From positions 310,001 to 374,000 of the forward strand of contig JALNWQ010000001.1 in NCBI GenBank assembly GCA_023230855.1: 64,000 nucleotides of DNA. Direction: 5' to 3'. This document shows, in pieces, positions 43,943-51,570 of the stretch; the stretch's first letter is position 1; each line of letters starts with the position of its first letter. This stretch comes from Solirubrobacteraceae bacterium. Lineage in GTDB: Bacteria; Actinomycetota; Thermoleophilia; Solirubrobacterales; Solirubrobacteraceae. Below the pieces are notes generated by a model, which was given only the letters and a program-made list of their open reading frames with translations, had not been told where the DNA came from and searched no databases. The position numbers were made by a program, and so were the translations under genes.

Positions 43943-45382
43943 CTACGTCGCCAGCGCCCGGCCCAACGGCCCGAGCCGCTCCCGCATGCCCAGCCCGTCG
44001 ACCTCGGCGAGCGCCATCGCCCGCAGGTCGGGGTCGAGGGCGGCGGTCGGGCCGCTCAGGCGCTCCAGCAGCGTGGCGTCGAGCCCACCGAGGATGCGCA
44101 CGCCGATCGGCCACAGGCCGCCGGACCGGGTCGCGTGGAGCATCGGGCCGATCCGCTCGTCCAGGCCGTCGGCGAGCAACCGGTCGGCGATCCGGTCGAG
44201 CTGATCGGACCGCATCCGCCCGGCGATGCGCAGGAGCGGCTCCCACAGGTGGTGGCGGGTCACCTCGTCGGCCATGTCACGCACGATCCGCTCGTCGACG
44301 TCGCCGACGACCTCCGCGACCCGCTCGAGTCCGGCGTCGTCCATGTGCTCGGCCGCCAGCGGCACGAACGTCGACCACAGCCGGTGCTCGTGCACCGTGG
44401 TGACGAGCGCCGTCAGGCGGTCCGGGTCCAGGCGCGCCGCCAGTCGCGCGACCTCGTCACGCGACGTGGGCGGCATGTGCGTCACGAGCGGCAGCAGCGC
44501 CGTCCACAGCCCGTGGCGCTCGGTCGCGTCCACGAGCGCGAGGAGCGCCCGCTCGTCGCGGATGACCTCGAGGTGCGCCAACGCCGCCTGGGTGTCGGGC
44601 GACAGCCCGGGCACGATCGGCAGCAGCGCGTCGACGAGGTCCTGCTCGAGGATCGCGCCGACCAGGCCCTCCAGCACGCCGAGCGCCGCGGCCCGGTCGC
44701 CGAGGTCCCGCAGCCGGTCGGGGGCCACGTGGTCGAGGAGGTCCAGCGCCTCGGGCCACAGGCCCTCCCGGTCGGCGGTGCGCAGCACGCCGTCCAGCCG
44801 GTCGGGCGACAGCAGGCCGATGAAGTGGTCCAGCCGCTCCTTCCCCTCGATGACGAACGCGACGCGGAGCAGCGACACGTCGTCGAACGCGTCGATCGCC
44901 GCACGCAGCCGCGGGTCGTCGAGGAAGAGGACGAACTGACCCATCTCGACCCACGCCCGGCGTCCGCTCAGGATCCGGGCGACCCGGGCGATGGTGTCGA
45001 CCGGGATCGCCGCGATGACCGTGGCGGCGCGGCGCGGGTCGAGCTCCACCGCGATGTCGGCGAGGAACGCGTCGGGGACGCGGCGGGCGATGTCGACCGC
45101 CTTGCGCGGGTCCAGGAGCCCGGTGACGCGCGCGCAGAGCACCGGTCCGAGGGCGATCTGGGCGAGGCGGGCGGCGATCGCGCCGGGCACCGCCTTGGCG
45201 GCGAACGCGACCTTGCGGAGTCGGTCGCGGTCCCCGTCGAAGCACGCGTCGGTCACCTGCTCGCGCACGCGCCGCAGGTCGTCCGGCGCGACCGCGTCGA
45301 GGTACCCGAGCGTCGGCGGGTCGACGCCCAGGACGCGGGCGAGCTTGAGGATCTCGGCACGACGCTCCAGCGTGGCGCTCAT
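43943..45382 (-). CDS. unrecognised alpha-solenoid protein with ~43-residue repeats
   Basis: I do not recognise this 479-residue protein. It is almost wholly built of helical repeats. A Leu-Trp signature recurs at residues 208, 292, 335, 379 and 423 (GLWPEALDLL, GLWTALLPLV, RLWSTFVPLA, HLWEPLLRIA, GLWPIGVRIL). Spacing is 43-44, or 84 where one copy has lost the Trp. The N-terminal half has related units with LDPRRAATVIAAIP, loosely like MgtE N-terminal or FliG-type repeats. There is no signal peptide or membrane helix, so it is probably a cytoplasmic scaffold. It overlaps the small gene upstream by 4 nt. Confidence 0.75.
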   Translation of the reverse strand: MSATLERRAEILKLARVLGVDPPTLGYLDAVAPDDLRRVREQVTDACFDGDRDRLRKVAFAAKAVPGAIAARLAQIALGPVLCARVTGLLDPRKAVDIARRVPDAFLADIAVELDPRRAATVIAAIPVDTIARVARILSGRRAWVEMGQFVLFLDDPRLRAAIDAFDDVSLLRVAFVIEGKERLDHFIGLLSPDRLDGVLRTADREGLWPEALDLLDHVAPDRLRDLGDRAAALGVLEGLVGAILEQDLVDALLPIVPGLSPDTQAALAHLEVIRDERALLALVDATERHGLWTALLPLVTHMPPTSRDEVARLAARLDPDRLTALVTTVHEHRLWSTFVPLAAEHMDDAGLERVAEVVGDVDERIVRDMADEVTRHHLWEPLLRIAGRMRSDQLDRIADRLLADGLDERIGPMLHATRSGGLWPIGVRILGGLDATLLERLSGPTAALDPDLRAMALAEVDGLGMRERLGPLGRALAT

Positions 45383-45603
45383 CGCAGGATCCGCTCGACG
45401 GCGCCGCGCAGCACGCGGGGCAGGTGGGCCAGGGCGGCCCGCTCGGCGTCGTCCAGCGCTCGCGCCTGACGCCGTCGGGCGTCGGTGACGGTCGCGGCCA
45501 GCGCGCGCAGGGCGTCGTCGTCGAGCGCCGTGACGAGGCCGTCCGGCGGGTCGCCGTCGAGCGCGTCGCGGAGGACGGTCCGGGCGTCGGGCGGGGTGGG
45601 CAT
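45379..45603 (-). CDS. small 74-aa protein, partner of the solenoid gene
   Basis: This is a 74-residue, predicted all-helical acidic/basic protein with no family I know. It forms an operon with the solenoid gene (ATGA overlap). A promoter-like TTGACC (complement of 45633-45638), 18-bp spacer and CACGAT (complement of 45609-45614) end 5 nt before the ATG, so the pair has its own probably leaderless transcript. Confidence 0.6.
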   Translation of the reverse strand: MPTPPDARTVLRDALDGDPPDGLVTALDDDALRALAATVTDARRRQARALDDAERAALAHLPRVLRGAVERILR

Positions 45604-45643
45604 GCCCCATCGTGCCCCGGCCGGCGAGTGGCGGTCAAGTCCT

Positions 45644-45660
45644 TCCTACCGAGGGTAGGA
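45644..45660. terminator. small hairpin after the phosphatase gene
   Basis: TCCTACC (45644-45650) pairs with GGTAGGA (45654-45660) across a 3-nt loop. It lies just downstream of the phosphatase stop and just upstream of the promoter of the 74-aa gene, so it may separate the two transcripts. Confidence 0.5.
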
Positions 45661-45667
45661 GTCGCCG

Positions 45668-46384
45668 TCACGGCGCGGCGTCGTCGTCCCGCGCCCGCCG
45701 CAGGTCGTCCCGGACGGGGACCCAGTTGCTGCGGAGCAGCCGCCACCGGCCGTCGTGGGCGTGCAGCTCCGTGATCGACCCGGGCGACGCGTCGATCCGC
45801 CACGCCAGGCCCGGGTCGACGCCGAGCGCGGCGACGATCGCGGCGCGGACCACGCCGCCGTGGGTGACGGCGACGATCGGCCGGGCACGGTCGCGCGTCG
45901 ACGCGCCCGGACCACCCACCGCGGCACCCGGTCCGCCACGCCCGGGCCCGGTGTCGGTCGGCCCTCCGCCGCGGCCCGCCGCCCGCTGCACGAGGCCGTC
46001 GAGCCACCCGCCGACGCGGGCCGTCAACGCGGTCAGCGACTCTCCGCCACCCGGCGGGGCGAACGCCGGGTCGGTCATCCACGCCGCCATCGCGGCGGGG
46101 TCCTCGGCGTGCACCGTCGCCGGATCGCGGCCCGCCCACGCCCCGAACGACGCCTCGCGCAGCGCGTCGACGACGTCCGCGTCGGGGTGGCCCAGCTCGA
46201 CGGCGGTCTCGGCCGCGCGCCGCGCCGGGGAGCGCACCACGACGACGCGGCCCGGCAGATGGGGCCGCAGCGCCCGCGCCTCGGACCGGCCGCGGTCGTC
46301 GAGCGGCTCGTCGGTCGGGAACGCCGCCGCCCGCGTCGCGGTGGTCGTCCCATGACGGACGAGGAGGAGGCGGACCGGCGACAC
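45668..46384 (-). CDS. histidine phosphatase, probably CobC-type alpha-ribazole phosphatase
   Basis: The 238-residue protein starts with the phosphohistidine motif LLLVRHGTTTAT, has RSPARRAAETA and an acid-base Glu region (REASFGAWAGRD). The second His is in VTHGGVVRA. This is the branch-1 histidine phosphatase family, which includes CobC as well as phosphoglycerate mutase-like enzymes. Nearby cobQ and cobD favour CobC, which removes the phosphate in nucleotide-loop assembly, but sequence alone does not prove it. A Gly/Pro-rich insert of about 35 residues precedes the second His. The GTG start is 26 bp after the ATPase gene. Confidence 0.7.
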   Translation of the reverse strand: MSPVRLLLVRHGTTTATRAAAFPTDEPLDDRGRSEARALRPHLPGRVVVVRSPARRAAETAVELGHPDADVVDALREASFGAWAGRDPATVHAEDPAAMAAWMTDPAFAPPGGGESLTALTARVGGWLDGLVQRAAGRGGGPTDTGPGRGGPGAAVGGPGASTRDRARPIVAVTHGGVVRAAIVAALGVDPGLAWRIDASPGSITELHAHDGRWRLLRSNWVPVRDDLRRARDDDAAP

Positions 46385-46410
46385 GCCCGTCGATGATGAC
46401 GCGTCGGTGG

Positions 46411-47820
46411 TCAGGCGGGATACAGGTCGTCGGGCGTCACCAGCCGGACCCGCTCGGGCTGGCTCGCGGCGAGGTCGTGCAGCGCCGGCGTGAAGCCCGA
46501 CCGCGAGCAGTAGTACCGGCGGGCGTCGTCGGCGAAGCCGGGGATCGCGGGCGACAGGGCGGTGAGCAGGCGCTCCTCGTCGAACCCCATCGGGACGTTC
46601 GTCCACTTGCAGCTGCCGAGCGCGATGACGCTCCCTGCGGCGTCGACGGCGACGACGTCGACCTCGCGCTGCTCGCTGCGTCGCGGTGCGGTGCGCACCG
46701 TGCCCCACCAGGCGCCGACGGCTACCGCGTCCGGCTCCCGCTCGCGCACGTAGGCCTGGCACAGGCGCTCCCACGTCGGCTTCGACACGAACGCGTCGAG
46801 CGCGGGCAGCACGGTCTGCTCCAGGTGGCGGCGCGCGTCGTCGCGGGTCCGCAACCGCGACCGGTACGGCTCGACGAACCGGAAGTGGAACCCGAGGAAC
46901 CCGTCGGCGATCGCGTAGGTCGTCTTCTTCGACCGGACGGACGCCGTGACCGGTCTGAGCTGCTCGACGAGCTGCAGGCGCTCCAGCACCGCCAGCGTCT
47001 GGCGGACCTCGGACGAGCTGAGCCCGGTCCGGGTGGCGATCGTGGAGTTGCGGTCGTCGCCGCCGGCGATCGCGGCGAGCACGCCGAAGTGCCGCCGGGG
47101 GTCGGGCAGCTCCTGCCGCAGCAGCAGCTCGGCCTCCTCGTGCAGCAGCCCATCGCGGTACAGCACGTTGCGCAGGATGTTCTCGGCGATCGGGACGCCG
47201 TCCGAGAACGTCGTCAGGTAGTACGGCATGCCCCCGCAGACGGCGAACGTCCGGACCTTGTCCTCCGCCGAGTACCCGGGAGTGAAGAGCGCCGCCGACG
47301 CCGCGTCGAACGGCCGGACCTGCAGCTGGCCGTCCCGGCGGCCGTACAGCTGCCCGGCGAGCACGTCGTCGCGGAAGAACGAGACCTCGCTCCCGGCGAT
47401 GACGAGCAGCAGCGGGAGCGACCGCCCCGTCGTGCGCCACCAGGTGCTGAGGAGCGTGGCGAGCTCCGGTTGGCGCCGGGCGAGGTACTGGAACTCGTCG
47501 AGCACGACGACCGTCCGCTCCCGTCCGGCGACGAACTGCTCGATCGCCGCCAGCGCGCCCGACCACGTCGTGACGGGTTGCTCGTGGAGCAGGCGGTTGT
47601 CGCCCGCCGCCGCCAGCTCGGTCGAGAGCGCCTGCAGCTGCGCCCGCTCGGTGGTGTCGGTCGCCTCGAAGAACAACGATCGGCGACCGTCGGCGAACCG
47701 CGACAGCAGCTCGGTCTTGCCGACCCGCCGCCGCCCCCAGACGATGAAGAACCGTCCGCCGTCGGCGTCCCACTGGTCCTCGAGCGCCGCCAGGTCGTCG
47801 GTGCGGTTGAGGAACTCCAC
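46411..47820 (-). CDS. archaeal-type ATPase with C-terminal DUF234 nuclease-like domain
   Basis: The 469-residue protein has a STAND/AAA ATPase (Walker A GRRRVGKT at 29-36, Walker B VVVLDEFQYLA). A winged-helix region (STIATRTGLSSSEVRQTLAVLERLQLV) follows. The C-terminal DUF234 domain resembles PD-(D/E)xK nucleases (REVDVVAVDAAGSVIALGSCKW). This family is abundant in archaea and scattered in bacteria, with roles in defence or mobility suggested but not shown. The GTG start follows an AT-rich leader holding two copies of GACGATGA 15 bp apart (complements of 47846-47853 and 47861-47868) and a possible TACAGT -10. It is probably acquired DNA. Confidence 0.8.
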   Translation of the reverse strand: MEFLNRTDDLAALEDQWDADGGRFFIVWGRRRVGKTELLSRFADGRRSLFFEATDTTERAQLQALSTELAAAGDNRLLHEQPVTTWSGALAAIEQFVAGRERTVVVLDEFQYLARRQPELATLLSTWWRTTGRSLPLLLVIAGSEVSFFRDDVLAGQLYGRRDGQLQVRPFDAASAALFTPGYSAEDKVRTFAVCGGMPYYLTTFSDGVPIAENILRNVLYRDGLLHEEAELLLRQELPDPRRHFGVLAAIAGGDDRNSTIATRTGLSSSEVRQTLAVLERLQLVEQLRPVTASVRSKKTTYAIADGFLGFHFRFVEPYRSRLRTRDDARRHLEQTVLPALDAFVSKPTWERLCQAYVREREPDAVAVGAWWGTVRTAPRRSEQREVDVVAVDAAGSVIALGSCKWTNVPMGFDEERLLTALSPAIPGFADDARRYYCSRSGFTPALHDLAASQPERVRLVTPDDLYPA

Positions 47821-47931
47821 GTCCGAATGATTGCAGAAGAGAATGTCATCGTCGAGGTGATCATCGTCAGGACTGTAATCTTTTGCCCTCGCGCCTTGAC
47901 GAGAGCACGCAAGACCGTGAACGAGGGGGCT

Positions 47932-48042
47932 ACTTGAGGCCGTAGGCGTTGACGATGGCCTCCGCCAGCGCTTGCTCCAGGTCGATCGGCAGCCCGGCGG
48001 CGTGCGTCCCCGTGCCAGCGGTGACGAGAGCGCGTGCCGCCA
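47932..48042 (-). pseudogene. C-terminal remnant of a coding sequence next to tRNA-Ser
   Basis: A frame of about 36 codons with good codon bias ends LEQALAEAIVNAYGLK and TAG. It has no plausible start and begins right after the tRNA terminator hairpin. It looks like the tail of a gene whose front was lost, as happens where elements insert at tRNA 3' ends, but no integrase or att repeat is visible. It could instead be a chance open stretch. Confidence 0.35.
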
Positions 48043-48045
48043 ACG

Positions 48046-48075
48046 ACGACGGCCGCCCCGGGGGACGGCCGTCGT
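48046..48075 (-). terminator. hairpin terminator of tRNA-Ser(GGA)
   Basis: ACGACGGCCG (48046-48055) and CGGCCGTCGT (48066-48075) form a perfect 10-bp stem with a 10-nt loop. It starts 6 nt beyond the 3' end of the minus-strand tRNA. Confidence 0.8.
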
Positions 48076-48080
48076 TCAGG

Positions 48081-48167
48081 CGGAGAGAGGGGGATTCGAA
48101 CCCCCGAACGAGTTTCCCCGTTACACGATTTCCAGTCGTGCCCGTTCAACCACTCCGGCACCTCTCC
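48081..48167 (-). tRNA. tRNA-Ser (anticodon GGA)
   Basis: The 87-nt gene on the minus strand begins GGAGAGGTGCCGGAGTGG. It has the anticodon loop CTGGAAA (anticodon GGA), the long variable arm of a serine tRNA, T-arm GGGGG-TTCGAAT-CCCCC and an acceptor closing with TCTCTCC plus discriminator G. CCA is not encoded. A TACCCT hexamer (complement of 48181-48186) 13 nt upstream is the likely -10. Confidence 0.95.
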
Positions 48168-48358
48168 GAGTGGACGCATCAGGGTAGCGGAGGGGCCCGC
48201 GGGTGCGAGGCGCGCCGGGTCGGTTGCCGGCCAGGCGGGCCACCCGCAGGTCGTCGCGCCGGAGCCCCGGGTCGGATCGGGAGTGGAGCGCGATCGCCCG
48301 TCTCGCGTCGCGGCGCGACCGAGGACGGCCGGTCCGTAGGGCTCCGGTCGAGCCCAGG

Positions 48359-48387
48359 TTGATGCTGGCGCACAACGTGAGTACGAT
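48359..48387 (+). promoter_or_regulatory. promoter of the toxin-antitoxin operon
   Basis: TTGATG (48359-48364), a 17-bp spacer and TACGAT (48382-48387) end 6 nt before the antitoxin ATG. Transcription should start at or next to that ATG. RHH antitoxins normally bind their own promoter, so autorepression is expected. The remaining gap 48168-48358 holds the tRNA promoter and no gene. Confidence 0.7.
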
Positions 48388-48393
48388 GGGTGC

Positions 48394-48660
48394 ATGTCGT
48401 CCGTCAAGAGCCACCGCCTGAACGTCCGGGTCGAGCCCGCGGACGACGCGCTGTTCCGGCAGGCAGCGGAGACCGCGGGGCAGTCGCTGTCGTCGTTCGT
48501 GATCGACAGCGCCCGCGAGCGGTCCGAGCGCGTGCTGGCCGACCGGACGCGGTTCGTCCTGGACGACGAGCAGTGGGACGCGTTCTGCGTCGCGTTGGAT
48601 CGACCGGCCGAGGTAGTTCCGGCGGTCCGTGACCTGCTCGCGCGGCCTCGCCCGGCGTGA
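48394..48660 (+). CDS. tacA: TacA-like antitoxin (DUF1778, ribbon-helix-helix)
   Basis: The 88-residue protein has the DUF1778 core LNVRVEPADDALFRQAAETAGQSLSSFVIDSARERSE. This is an RHH DNA-binding domain, followed by a toxin-binding tail. Antitoxins of this family neutralise GNAT toxins that acetylate aminoacyl-tRNA. It is the first gene of a two-gene operon, overlapping the toxin by 4 nt (GTGA). The mRNA is probably leaderless. Confidence 0.88.
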   Translation: MSSVKSHRLNVRVEPADDALFRQAAETAGQSLSSFVIDSARERSERVLADRTRFVLDDEQWDAFCVALDRPAEVVPAVRDLLARPRPA

Positions 48661-49169
48661 CCGGACCACGCTTCGCTGATCCAGCGCTGCTCGCGCGGCA
48701 GCGGACAGTGGGCTTTCGTTGTGGGCGCGCGGCGCTGGATACGTGGCTGGTCGAGCACGCGCGGACCGCGACGGGAGCCGGGTCGGCCCGGACGTACGTC
48801 GTCTGCGATCGTGAGCAGGACGATCGGGTCGTCGGCTACGTCGCGTTGAACGCGGGCGCGGTCGAGCCGGCCCAGGCGCCGCGCCGGGTGCGCGCAGGGA
48901 TGCCGCGACACCCGATTCCGGTCGTCCTGCTCGCGCGATTGGCGGTGGACCTGAGCGTTCAAGGGCATGGGCTCGGGGCGTTCCTGCTCGCCGACGCGAT
49001 GCGGCGCTCCCTGGCCGCGGCGGAGTCGGTCGGCGTGCGTGCGCTGCTCGTGCAGGCAAAGGGCGCGTCCGCCCGAGCGTTCTACGAGCGGTTCGGCTTC
49101 GCCGCGTCGCCGACCGATCCGCTGCAGCTGATGCTGCTGATGAAGGACCTGCGGGCGAGCCTGCGGTAG
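48657..49169 (+). CDS. tacT: TacT-like GNAT acetyltransferase toxin
   Basis: The 170-residue GNAT has the start region FRCGRAALDTWLVEHART typical of TacT/AtaT toxins. The acetyl-CoA loop is LAVDLSVQGHGLGAFLLADAM and the catalytic Tyr region is ARAFYERFGFAASP. Known members acetylate the amino group of charged tRNA and stop translation. All core motifs look intact, so it is probably active and held by the antitoxin. It lies 0.5 kb from a tRNA gene within an accessory patch. Confidence 0.88.
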   Translation: MTGPRFADPALLARQRTVGFRCGRAALDTWLVEHARTATGAGSARTYVVCDREQDDRVVGYVALNAGAVEPAQAPRRVRAGMPRHPIPVVLLARLAVDLSVQGHGLGAFLLADAMRRSLAAAESVGVRALLVQAKGASARAFYERFGFAASPTDPLQLMLLMKDLRASLR

Positions 49170-49276
49170 GAATCGCCCGGTTCGACGCGCTTCACCTGTG
49201 TGCAGGCTCCGCGACGCGAAGGACGGGCTTGCGGGTCTTGGCGACCATCGAGCGATGAACAGGTAGATGGGCCTTC

Positions 49277-49618
49277 GTGCGCGCAACCGGCAAGGCGGGG
49301 ACGACGCGTCCCCGTCGCCGGCGGATCGCGGAGGATCCCGAGTTCGCGGCAGAGTTCGAGCGGCAACGCCGCGCCATCGCGGCGATCGATGCGATCGTCA
49401 ACCAGCTCGATGCGCTCCGCGAGGATCATCGGCTCAGCAAGGCCGAGCTTGCGCGCGCGATCGACAAGAACCCGTCGAGCGTGCGACGCCTGCTGACCGC
49501 GAAGGGCAACCCCGAGCTGGCGACAGTCGTCGCGATGGCGGACGCCCTCGATGCCGATGTCGTGGTCGTGCCGCGCAACACGGCTGGCCCGCGCCGACGG
49601 TCCGCTATCGCGTCGTAA
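49277..49618 (+). CDS. HTH-type antitoxin (HigA-like, XRE fold)
   Basis: The 113-residue protein has a helical N-terminus (EFAAEFERQRRAIAAIDAIVNQLD) and an XRE helix-turn-helix (LSKAELARAIDKNPSSVRRLLTAKGNPELATVVAMADAL). This layout is typical of antitoxins paired with Gp49-like RelE/HigB toxins. The expected toxin is encoded directly downstream but is frameshifted. If the toxin is dead this gene may be a free regulator or a relic. Confidence 0.75.
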   Translation: MRATGKAGTTRPRRRRIAEDPEFAAEFERQRRAIAAIDAIVNQLDALREDHRLSKAELARAIDKNPSSVRRLLTAKGNPELATVVAMADALDADVVVVPRNTAGPRRRSAIAS

Positions 49619-49662
49619 TCCCGGCGGCGGCGACCGCCGCGCGGCCTAGCATCGGGGTGCGC

Positions 49663-50071
49663 ATGACTTGGGGTATCGCCTACTACGAGACCCTGGCGGG
49701 CGACGTCCCCGCCGAGACGTTCCTCGACGGTGGACGCGGGATTCAACGCGATCCTGGAAGCCGTCCGCGCCGCGCCGCCACCGGCGTTCAGCGGTGGCGG
49801 CAAGTGGGAAGCGATGCACGGGTCGATGGCCGGCTACTACGAGATCCGGCTCACCGGTCCCGGCCGTCGCCACTACAGGTTGTTCTGCATCCTCGAGAAC
49901 GGCACGTCCGACGATCTCGCAGCACGCGGATTCGACGCGCCCCAGATCGTCGTCGTCAACGGCATGGTCAAGCCCAACGCAACGCTGTTCACCGACCGCG
50001 AGTACGCCAGGCACGTCCGCGCCCTCGGCGACGACTACCGCTCGCGCCTCCCGCGCCCCGTCGCCCGGTAA
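49663..50071 (+). pseudogene. Gp49-like (RelE/HigB) toxin gene with +1 frameshift
   Basis: From ATG 49663 the frame reads MTWGIAYYETLAGDVPAETFLD, a normal start for this toxin family. Near 49729 the reading must shift by one base into VDAGFNAILEAVRAAPPPAF, which carries on through GKWEAMHGSMAGYYEIRLTGPGRRHYRLFCIL to the stop at 50071. One extra G in the run GACGGTGG explains the break. Either the toxin is inactivated, the sequence has an error, or frameshifting is programmed. TAGCAT (49647-49652) is a possible -10 of its own. Confidence 0.75.
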
Positions 50072-50205
50072 CGATCGCCACCGGCGGCGGGCTGGGGCCA
50101 TCACAAGGGGTTGGCGCGGGTTCCGGACACCGGTGGCCGTTTCCTTGCCTGGCCCCTGGGACTGGGGCGCCCGACGCGTGACCCGATCAGCACGCCGCCT
50201 GGCCG

Positions 50206-51435
50206 TCAGACCTTCCACGCCCCCCGCTCCAGCACCACCGTCTCGGCGCCGTCGGCGGCGACGCCGATCGCGGTGACGTCGGGCGATCCGACCATGAAGT
50301 CGACGTGGATCGCCGAGCGGTTGGCCTTCGGGTGGTCGGCCTCGTCGTCCAGGCACATGAGGTAGGCCGAGCCGAGCGCCAGGTGGCTGGCGGCGTTCTC
50401 GTCCAGCAGCGTCTCGTGGAACACCGTGCCGGTCTGCCCGACCCGGCCGTCACCGTCGACGAGGGCCAGCTCGCCCAACCGTCGGGCGCCGGCGTCCCGC
50501 TGGATCCAGCCGCGCAGCACCTCGACCCCCACCCGGGCGTCGACGCGCACCGCCTCGCCACCGCGGAACTCGACCTCGATCCCGTCGACCGTCGTCCCAC
50601 CGAGCGTCAGCGGCTTCGTCGCCCGCACCACGCCGTCCACGCGCGCCGGGTCGGGGGTCGTGAAGACCTCCTCCGTCGGCACGTTCGCCTGGTGGGTGAT
50701 CCCGCCGGCGGTGTCCATCCCCGCCGCGATGAACCGCGACGACGGCAGCAGCCCGATCGTCAGGTCGGTCCCGGGGCCGACGAGGCGGATCGCGTCGAAC
50801 CGCCGGTCGTTCAACCGGCCCGCGTTGGCCTGCAGCTCCGCCGCCCGCTCCCGCCACGCGGCGACCGGGTCGTCCGCGTCCAGGCGGCACACCGTGCGGA
50901 TGTCCGCCTCGAGCCGCCGCAGCGCCTCGTCCGCCGGCAGGTCGGGGAAGACCAGGCCGGCCCAGCCGACGTTGGGGGCGGGGATGACCGTCCAGTTGAG
51001 CTCGCGCCGGTTGATGACCCCGGCGGTCTCCTTCAACGCCGGCAGCTGGTCGCGGCCCACCCGCGACGGGTCCAGGTCGGTGAACGTCCCCGGGCGGACC
51101 TGGCCGACGAGCGAGATGTTCGCGCCGCGCTCGCGACCCAGCGCCTCCATCCGCGCCCCGAGCCACCCCGGGACGAACTCCAGGGTGCCCTCCTCCGCCT
51201 CCAGCAGCCGGGCGCGCTTCACCAGCGGGTCGAACCACGACACGTCGACGAACCGCGCCCCCGCCCGGTACGCCTCGGCGGCGATCGCCCGCACCACCGG
51301 CTCGTGCCCGCCGATATGACCGCTCACCCCGACGATCTGGCCCGGCTGCACGTTCGCGCCGCCGCGGACCGCCAACGCCGCGAGGCGCTCCAGCAGATCG
51401 GGGTCGGGCTGCGGAGGAGCGACGGTCGCGTTCAT
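50206..51435 (-). CDS. M29-family metallo-aminopeptidase
   Basis: The 409-residue cytosolic aminopeptidase is of the thermophilic AP-T/AmpS family. Metal-site motifs are visible in order: the Glu of NVPTEEVFTTPD, the Glu/His region GTVFHETLLDENAASHLALGSAY, and the His/Asp of RSAIHVDFMVGS. It removes N-terminal residues from peptides. The ATG is 7 nt after TAGCGT (complement of 51443-51448), fitting a leaderless transcript, and is divergent from the mntR-like gene. Length matches the family (about 410). Confidence 0.9.
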   Translation of the reverse strand: MNATVAPPQPDPDLLERLAALAVRGGANVQPGQIVGVSGHIGGHEPVVRAIAAEAYRAGARFVDVSWFDPLVKRARLLEAEEGTLEFVPGWLGARMEALGRERGANISLVGQVRPGTFTDLDPSRVGRDQLPALKETAGVINRRELNWTVIPAPNVGWAGLVFPDLPADEALRRLEADIRTVCRLDADDPVAAWRERAAELQANAGRLNDRRFDAIRLVGPGTDLTIGLLPSSRFIAAGMDTAGGITHQANVPTEEVFTTPDPARVDGVVRATKPLTLGGTTVDGIEVEFRGGEAVRVDARVGVEVLRGWIQRDAGARRLGELALVDGDGRVGQTGTVFHETLLDENAASHLALGSAYLMCLDDEADHPKANRSAIHVDFMVGSPDVTAIGVAADGAETVVLERGAWKV

Positions 51436-51570
51436 CGGGCAGACGCTACCGCCCCGGTGGGTCCGCACCCGCGGTCCGGACCCCCGTCGGTCGCACGGCG
51501 CCGCGGGCCGCCGGGGGCTCGCGCCAGTGGCGCGGGACCGCCCGCGTCGGGGTCCCCTACGATCGCCCGC

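Noticed and set aside
48081..48167. att site for an integrated element at tRNA-Ser(GGA)
   Set aside because: I could not find a second copy of the tRNA 3' end within the window, apart from the T-loop of the other serine tRNA, and there is no integrase.
51515..51540. GCGCCAGTGGCGC upstream of the mntR-like gene as a B12-box or operator
   Set aside because: It is a short GC palindrome without the rest of a riboswitch, about 30 bp before the -10. It may be a weak operator but is not strong enough to list.
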